Part shown: piece by piece, positions 6,223-8,670 of the stretch
Layout: each line of letters begins with the position of its first letter
How positions within the stretch are numbered: position 1 is the first letter of the stretch
From: Gammaproteobacteria bacterium
GTDB taxonomy: Bacteria > Pseudomonadota > Gammaproteobacteria > Granulosicoccales > Granulosicoccaceae
DNA: 8,670 nt
Assembly: GCA_019634245.1 (NCBI GenBank)
Contig: JAHQVR010000120.1
Location: forward strand, 1-8,670
Direction of reading: 5' to 3'
Position numbers and translations under genes: made by a program
The notes under the pieces: generated by a model
Told to the model about the DNA's origin: nothing
The model's input: the letters and a program-made list of their open reading frames with translations, nothing else
The model's database searches: none

Positions 6223-6948
6223 ATGACCGAGTACGTTCTTTCTGAGTCAACACGCGAAAAGTTTCGACACATCTCCACTGCCTCTATTGCAACGGCATTA
6301 TATAAACGGGGGCTGCGCAATCAGTTTATTCAAGGGGTATTGCCAGTCGCGACAAAAACTAACAATATGGTGGGCCAAGCATATACTTTGCGTTACATTC
6401 CGGCGCGTGAGGACCGAAACCCCATAACGGTATTCCGCAATGCAGACCATCCACAAAGGGTGGCCATGGAAGAATGTCCGGCTGGCAGTGTGCTGGTTAT
6501 GGATGCACGACAAGACGCTCGCGCTGCCACCGCCGGCTCTATTTTGCTAACACGCCTGGCATTGCGTGGCGCTGCAGGTGTCGTGTCCGATGGCGGGTTC
6601 CGCGATTGTCAGGGAATCGGCGAACTGGACATGCCAGCCTATTGCGCAAAGCCCTCAGCGCCCACCAACCTGACTCTACACGAGGCCATTGAACTTAATG
6701 TTCCCATTGCGTGTGGAGGAGCAGCGATATTCCCTGGCGATCTATTGGTCGGTGATGGCGATGGCGTCATGGTTATCCCGATGCATCTTATTGATGAACT
6801 GGCCGATGAATGCGCTGATATGGAAAGTTTTGAGGCCTTTGTATTGGAGCAGGTACTCCAGGGCAGCTCCATTATCGGGCTTTATCCTGCGACTCAGGAA
6901 GAAAATATTAAACGGTTTGAAGAGTGGCGTAAGACAAAGGCACGATAA
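6223..6948 (+). CDS. RraA-like protein (probable aldolase/decarboxylase)
   Basis: This is a 241-residue protein of the RraA-like fold, often labelled ribonuclease activity regulator. Most such homologues outside the E. coli RraA group are thought to be metal-dependent class II aldolases or oxaloacetate decarboxylases acting on pyruvate-like acids. Key parts are STASIATALYKRGLRN near the start, GSILLTRLALRGAAG (105-119), and SDGGFRD with Arg127 and Asp128 as the likely substrate and metal residues. PIACGGAAIFPGDLLVGDGD and GVMVIP (about 161-186) follow. The ATG at 6223 is preferred because the family normally has about 15-20 residues before STA. A TTG at 6175 would add 16 residues, and neither start has a clear ribosome-binding site. 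It lies 59 bases after the sulfotransferase gene (11 from the alternative start). Given the catabolic neighbours, an aldolase or decarboxylase role is more likely than RNase E control. Confidence 0.87.
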   Translation: MTEYVLSESTREKFRHISTASIATALYKRGLRNQFIQGVLPVATKTNNMVGQAYTLRYIPAREDRNPITVFRNADHPQRVAMEECPAGSVLVMDARQDARAATAGSILLTRLALRGAAGVVSDGGFRDCQGIGELDMPAYCAKPSAPTNLTLHEAIELNVPIACGGAAIFPGDLLVGDGDGVMVIPMHLIDELADECADMESFEAFVLEQVLQGSSIIGLYPATQEENIKRFEEWRKTKAR

Positions 6949-6957
6949 TAAAGATGC

Positions 6958-7017
6958 TAAAACCGGGGAGTCAATTGGGCGCTCTTGGATCAATCTGTAG
7001 AAGCCCAGTCACCCGGT
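6958..7017 (-). terminator. Possible terminator hairpin between convergent rraA-like and enolase-like genes
   Basis: ACCGGG (6962-6967) pairs with CCCGGT (7012-7017). Inside it, ATTGGGC (6974-6980) pairs with GCCCAGT (7003-7009) with one G-T pair, leaving a 22-base loop. On the minus strand the outer stem runs straight into TTTT, as in an intrinsic terminator. It lies 158 bases past the enolase-like stop and just after the rightward RraA-like gene. The long loop and short U run make it uncertain. The rest of the 6949-7174 gap shows no supportable gene. Confidence 0.35.
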
Positions 7018-7174
7018 GATAAACGTTTCTGACAACCATGCATTGCCCTTTGACGCATAGCCTGGCGGCAGGTTACTCATTGACGATTAGTAGAGTAATA
7101 TGCGTTAAGTGGTAAGCGGCGATGGTGTCGTCATGACAATGACCGACCACTAGCCCGTCGATCAACAGAGAAAG

Positions 7175-8470
7175 TCATTTTGATGCCCACCAAGTATTCG
7201 CTAGTGGCTTGCCACCGACAAAAGTGTCAGCACCCAGATCATCCTGAATACGCAAACACTCGTTCCACTTCACCATGCGCTCTGATCGCTGAAACGATCC
7301 TACCTTGAGTTGGCCGCAACCCAAACCCGTCACCAGATGGCTAATGGTGCTGTCCTCACTCTCTCCGGAACGAGCAGACACCACCGCGCCCCAGCCCAAA
7401 CGTTTAGCAACGGTAAACGTTTCCATGGCCTCCGACACAGTGCCAATTTGATTCACCTTTATCAGTACGGCGTTGCAAGCACCTGTCTGTGCCGCCTCCG
7501 AAACCAGATCGGCGTTTGTCACTAAATAGTCGTCACCAATAATTTGGACCCGCTCTCCGAACCGCCGCGTAAATTCCACCATACCATCAGGATCATCCTC
7601 ACCCAGCGGATCTTCTATCGATACGATTGGATAGGCGTCTAACCAACCACCGAGTAAGTCGATAAATTTTTCAGAATCCAGTGCACGGTCTTCCAGGTTC
7701 AAACGATAATTGCCCGATTGTCCAAACTCCGAAGCCGCGATATCCAGTGAAATTACCACTCGCTCACCGGGTTTCTCACCGGCCAATTCGATAGCTTGTA
7801 CTAATGTTTCCAAAGCTTGTTCGTTACTATCGAACAGAGGCCACCAGCCACCTTCATCCGCAATGCCTGCGGCACGACCGCGTTGCGCCATCAAATCACC
7901 TGCGGCGAAATACACCTCACTGGTGATTTCCATGACCTCATCAAAACTGGCCGCACCCGGCACCATAATCATAAAATCCTGAATATCGACGCGTCGTCCA
8001 GCATGCGCACCGCCACCAAATATCTGAATTTCGGGCAAGGGTAGGGAAGGTTCTTGGCCATAGCTGTCTGCTACATAACGCCATAACGGTTTTGCCGCAT
8101 CAGCAGCCGCTGCATGCAACACGGCTAGCGAAGTGGCCACCATTGCATTACCACCTATCTTCTCTTTCAATACAGATGTATCCAGGGCACAAAGCGCCAA
8201 ATCCGCCCCTTCCTGATCATTTGCGTCAAGCCCAATGATCGACTCCGAAATAGGGCCGTTAACGTTGGCGAGCGCTTGCGCTACATTTTTGCCCCGCAAT
8301 GCCTTGCCGCCATCGCGTAAATCTATTGCTTCGCGTTGTCCCCGAGATGCGCCTGCTGGCGCTATAGCGCGGCCAGAAACACCGTTATCAAGAACAACAT
8401 CCACCTCAACAGTAGGTGCACCACGCGAATCCCAGACTCGACGGCCCTTAATCGAAGATATTTTTGTCAC
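7175..8470 (-). CDS. Divergent enolase paralogue, probably not glycolytic
   Basis: This is a 431-residue protein that aligns along its whole length with bacterial enolase (2-phosphoglycerate to phosphoenolpyruvate). Conserved by eye are the metal ligands Asp243, Glu286 and Asp313, the catalytic Glu206 (DEGG) and Lys338 (LIK), His156, Arg367-Ser368 and Lys389. The changes are in otherwise nearly invariant places. The mobile loop SGASTG reads AGASRG (residues 39-44), the NGGEHA segment reads GGGAHA, QEF reads QDF (Asp165), and SHRSGETED reads SARSGESED, so the conserved His is Ala366. The start is GTG, preceded by AAGGA, and overlaps the stop of the upstream gene in GTGA. Glycolytic eno usually sits in a different context, often next to pyrG. 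A specialised reaction on another phospho- or phosphono-acid is plausible; carboxyphosphonoenolpyruvate synthase is a known precedent for an enolase homologue with a new substrate. Residual enolase activity cannot be excluded. Confidence 0.9.
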   Translation of the reverse strand: MTKISSIKGRRVWDSRGAPTVEVDVVLDNGVSGRAIAPAGASRGQREAIDLRDGGKALRGKNVAQALANVNGPISESIIGLDANDQEGADLALCALDTSVLKEKIGGNAMVATSLAVLHAAAADAAKPLWRYVADSYGQEPSLPLPEIQIFGGGAHAGRRVDIQDFMIMVPGAASFDEVMEITSEVYFAAGDLMAQRGRAAGIADEGGWWPLFDSNEQALETLVQAIELAGEKPGERVVISLDIAASEFGQSGNYRLNLEDRALDSEKFIDLLGGWLDAYPIVSIEDPLGEDDPDGMVEFTRRFGERVQIIGDDYLVTNADLVSEAAQTGACNAVLIKVNQIGTVSEAMETFTVAKRLGWGAVVSARSGESEDSTISHLVTGLGCGQLKVGSFQRSERMVKWNECLRIQDDLGADTFVGGKPLANTWWASK

Positions 8471-8670
8471 GCCTTTGAATTCCTTAAAAAATGGTTGATA
8501 CCTTGGAGGAGCGCTTGGATAGAGGTTGTCGGATGACCGATGTATTGAAGTGCCATTTGCCGAACGATGTCACCCTCACTGGCAGACAGATACTCTACGG
8601 GAGACTTTCCATCGACTCGAGCTAACATTAGCACAGGTAGTAACTGACAAATTCTAGTCTCCAGCGCCTG
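8467..8670 (-). CDS. C-terminal end of an unidentified gene, possibly a kinase (5'-partial)
   Basis: On the minus strand a frame is open from the window edge to TGA at 8469-8467, giving 67 codons. The stop overlaps the enolase-like GTG start by four bases (GTGA), typical of coupled genes in one operon. The residues include LLPVLMLARVDGKSPVEYLS, a helix with a VDGKSPVEYL motif, then DIVRQMALQYIGHP and a final amphipathic helix. From memory this ending recalls bacterial phosphotransferases of the aminoglycoside/choline-kinase fold, but the catalytic part lies outside the window and the assignment is weak. That it is coding is supported by the long stop-free run to the edge, the exact overlap and the sensible residue composition. 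No start codon belongs to it in this window. Confidence 0.7.
   Translation of the reverse strand, partial: QALETRICQLLPVLMLARVDGKSPVEYLSASEGDIVRQMALQYIGHPTTSIQALLQGINHFLRNSKA

Noticed and set aside
7175..8470. Annotation as ordinary glycolytic enolase (eno)
   Set aside because: Several nearly invariant active-site positions differ (Ala366, GASRG loop, Asp165) and the neighbours are not those typical of eno.
8235..8536. Rightward open frames opposite the 5' end of the enolase-like gene
   Set aside because: They lie antisense to strongly conserved enolase sequence and to the coupled upstream gene, and show no recognisable domain.

Overview
The window looks like an accessory catabolic region from a proteobacterium, probably a marine or otherwise aquatic gammaproteobacterium. 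This is inferred from the gene families (TRAP transporter remnants, FCD-type GntR regulator, glutathione S-transferase, cyclic-peptide exporter). Nothing in the sequence fixes the taxon. No rRNA, tRNA, CRISPR array or intact mobile element was seen.

Layout. (1) At 2-715 (+) is the 3' end of an ABC exporter gene of the SyrD/PvdE cyclic-peptide type. It is cut by the window edge and clearly more AT-rich than what follows. (2) At 943-4440 (-) is an apparent four-part operon read leftward: the wreck of a TRAP transporter (start of dctP joined to the end of dctM), then an aromatic-type aldehyde dehydrogenase, a Lig-like glutathione S-transferase and an SDR dehydrogenase, possibly closed by a hairpin at 903-930. 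The transporter wreck implies an internal deletion of roughly 2-3 kb. (3) The divergent intergenic region around 4441-4668 holds a good sigma70-type promoter for the leftward operon and three GGATCC-centred sites; a fourth lies just inside the regulator gene. (4) At 4669-6948 (+) are a GntR/FCD regulator, a small sulfotransferase-family protein and a RraA-like protein. (5) At 7175-8670 (-) a divergent enolase paralogue overlaps, by the four bases GTGA, the stop codon of an upstream gene whose last 67 codons are in the window.

Working model (inference): the GntR-family protein represses its own gene and the divergent operon through the GGATCC sites. The operon oxidises an aromatic or related substrate by alcohol dehydrogenase, glutathione-dependent and aldehyde dehydrogenase steps, as in beta-aryl-ether or epoxide catabolism. 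The RraA-like protein may be a pyruvate-type aldolase or decarboxylase further down such a pathway. The dedicated TRAP uptake system has been destroyed while the enzymes stay open, so the pathway may be losing its function or using another importer. The enolase-like protein keeps most metal and catalytic residues but has lost the conserved His of the SHRSGE motif and the GASTG loop sequence, so it is probably not the glycolytic enzyme.
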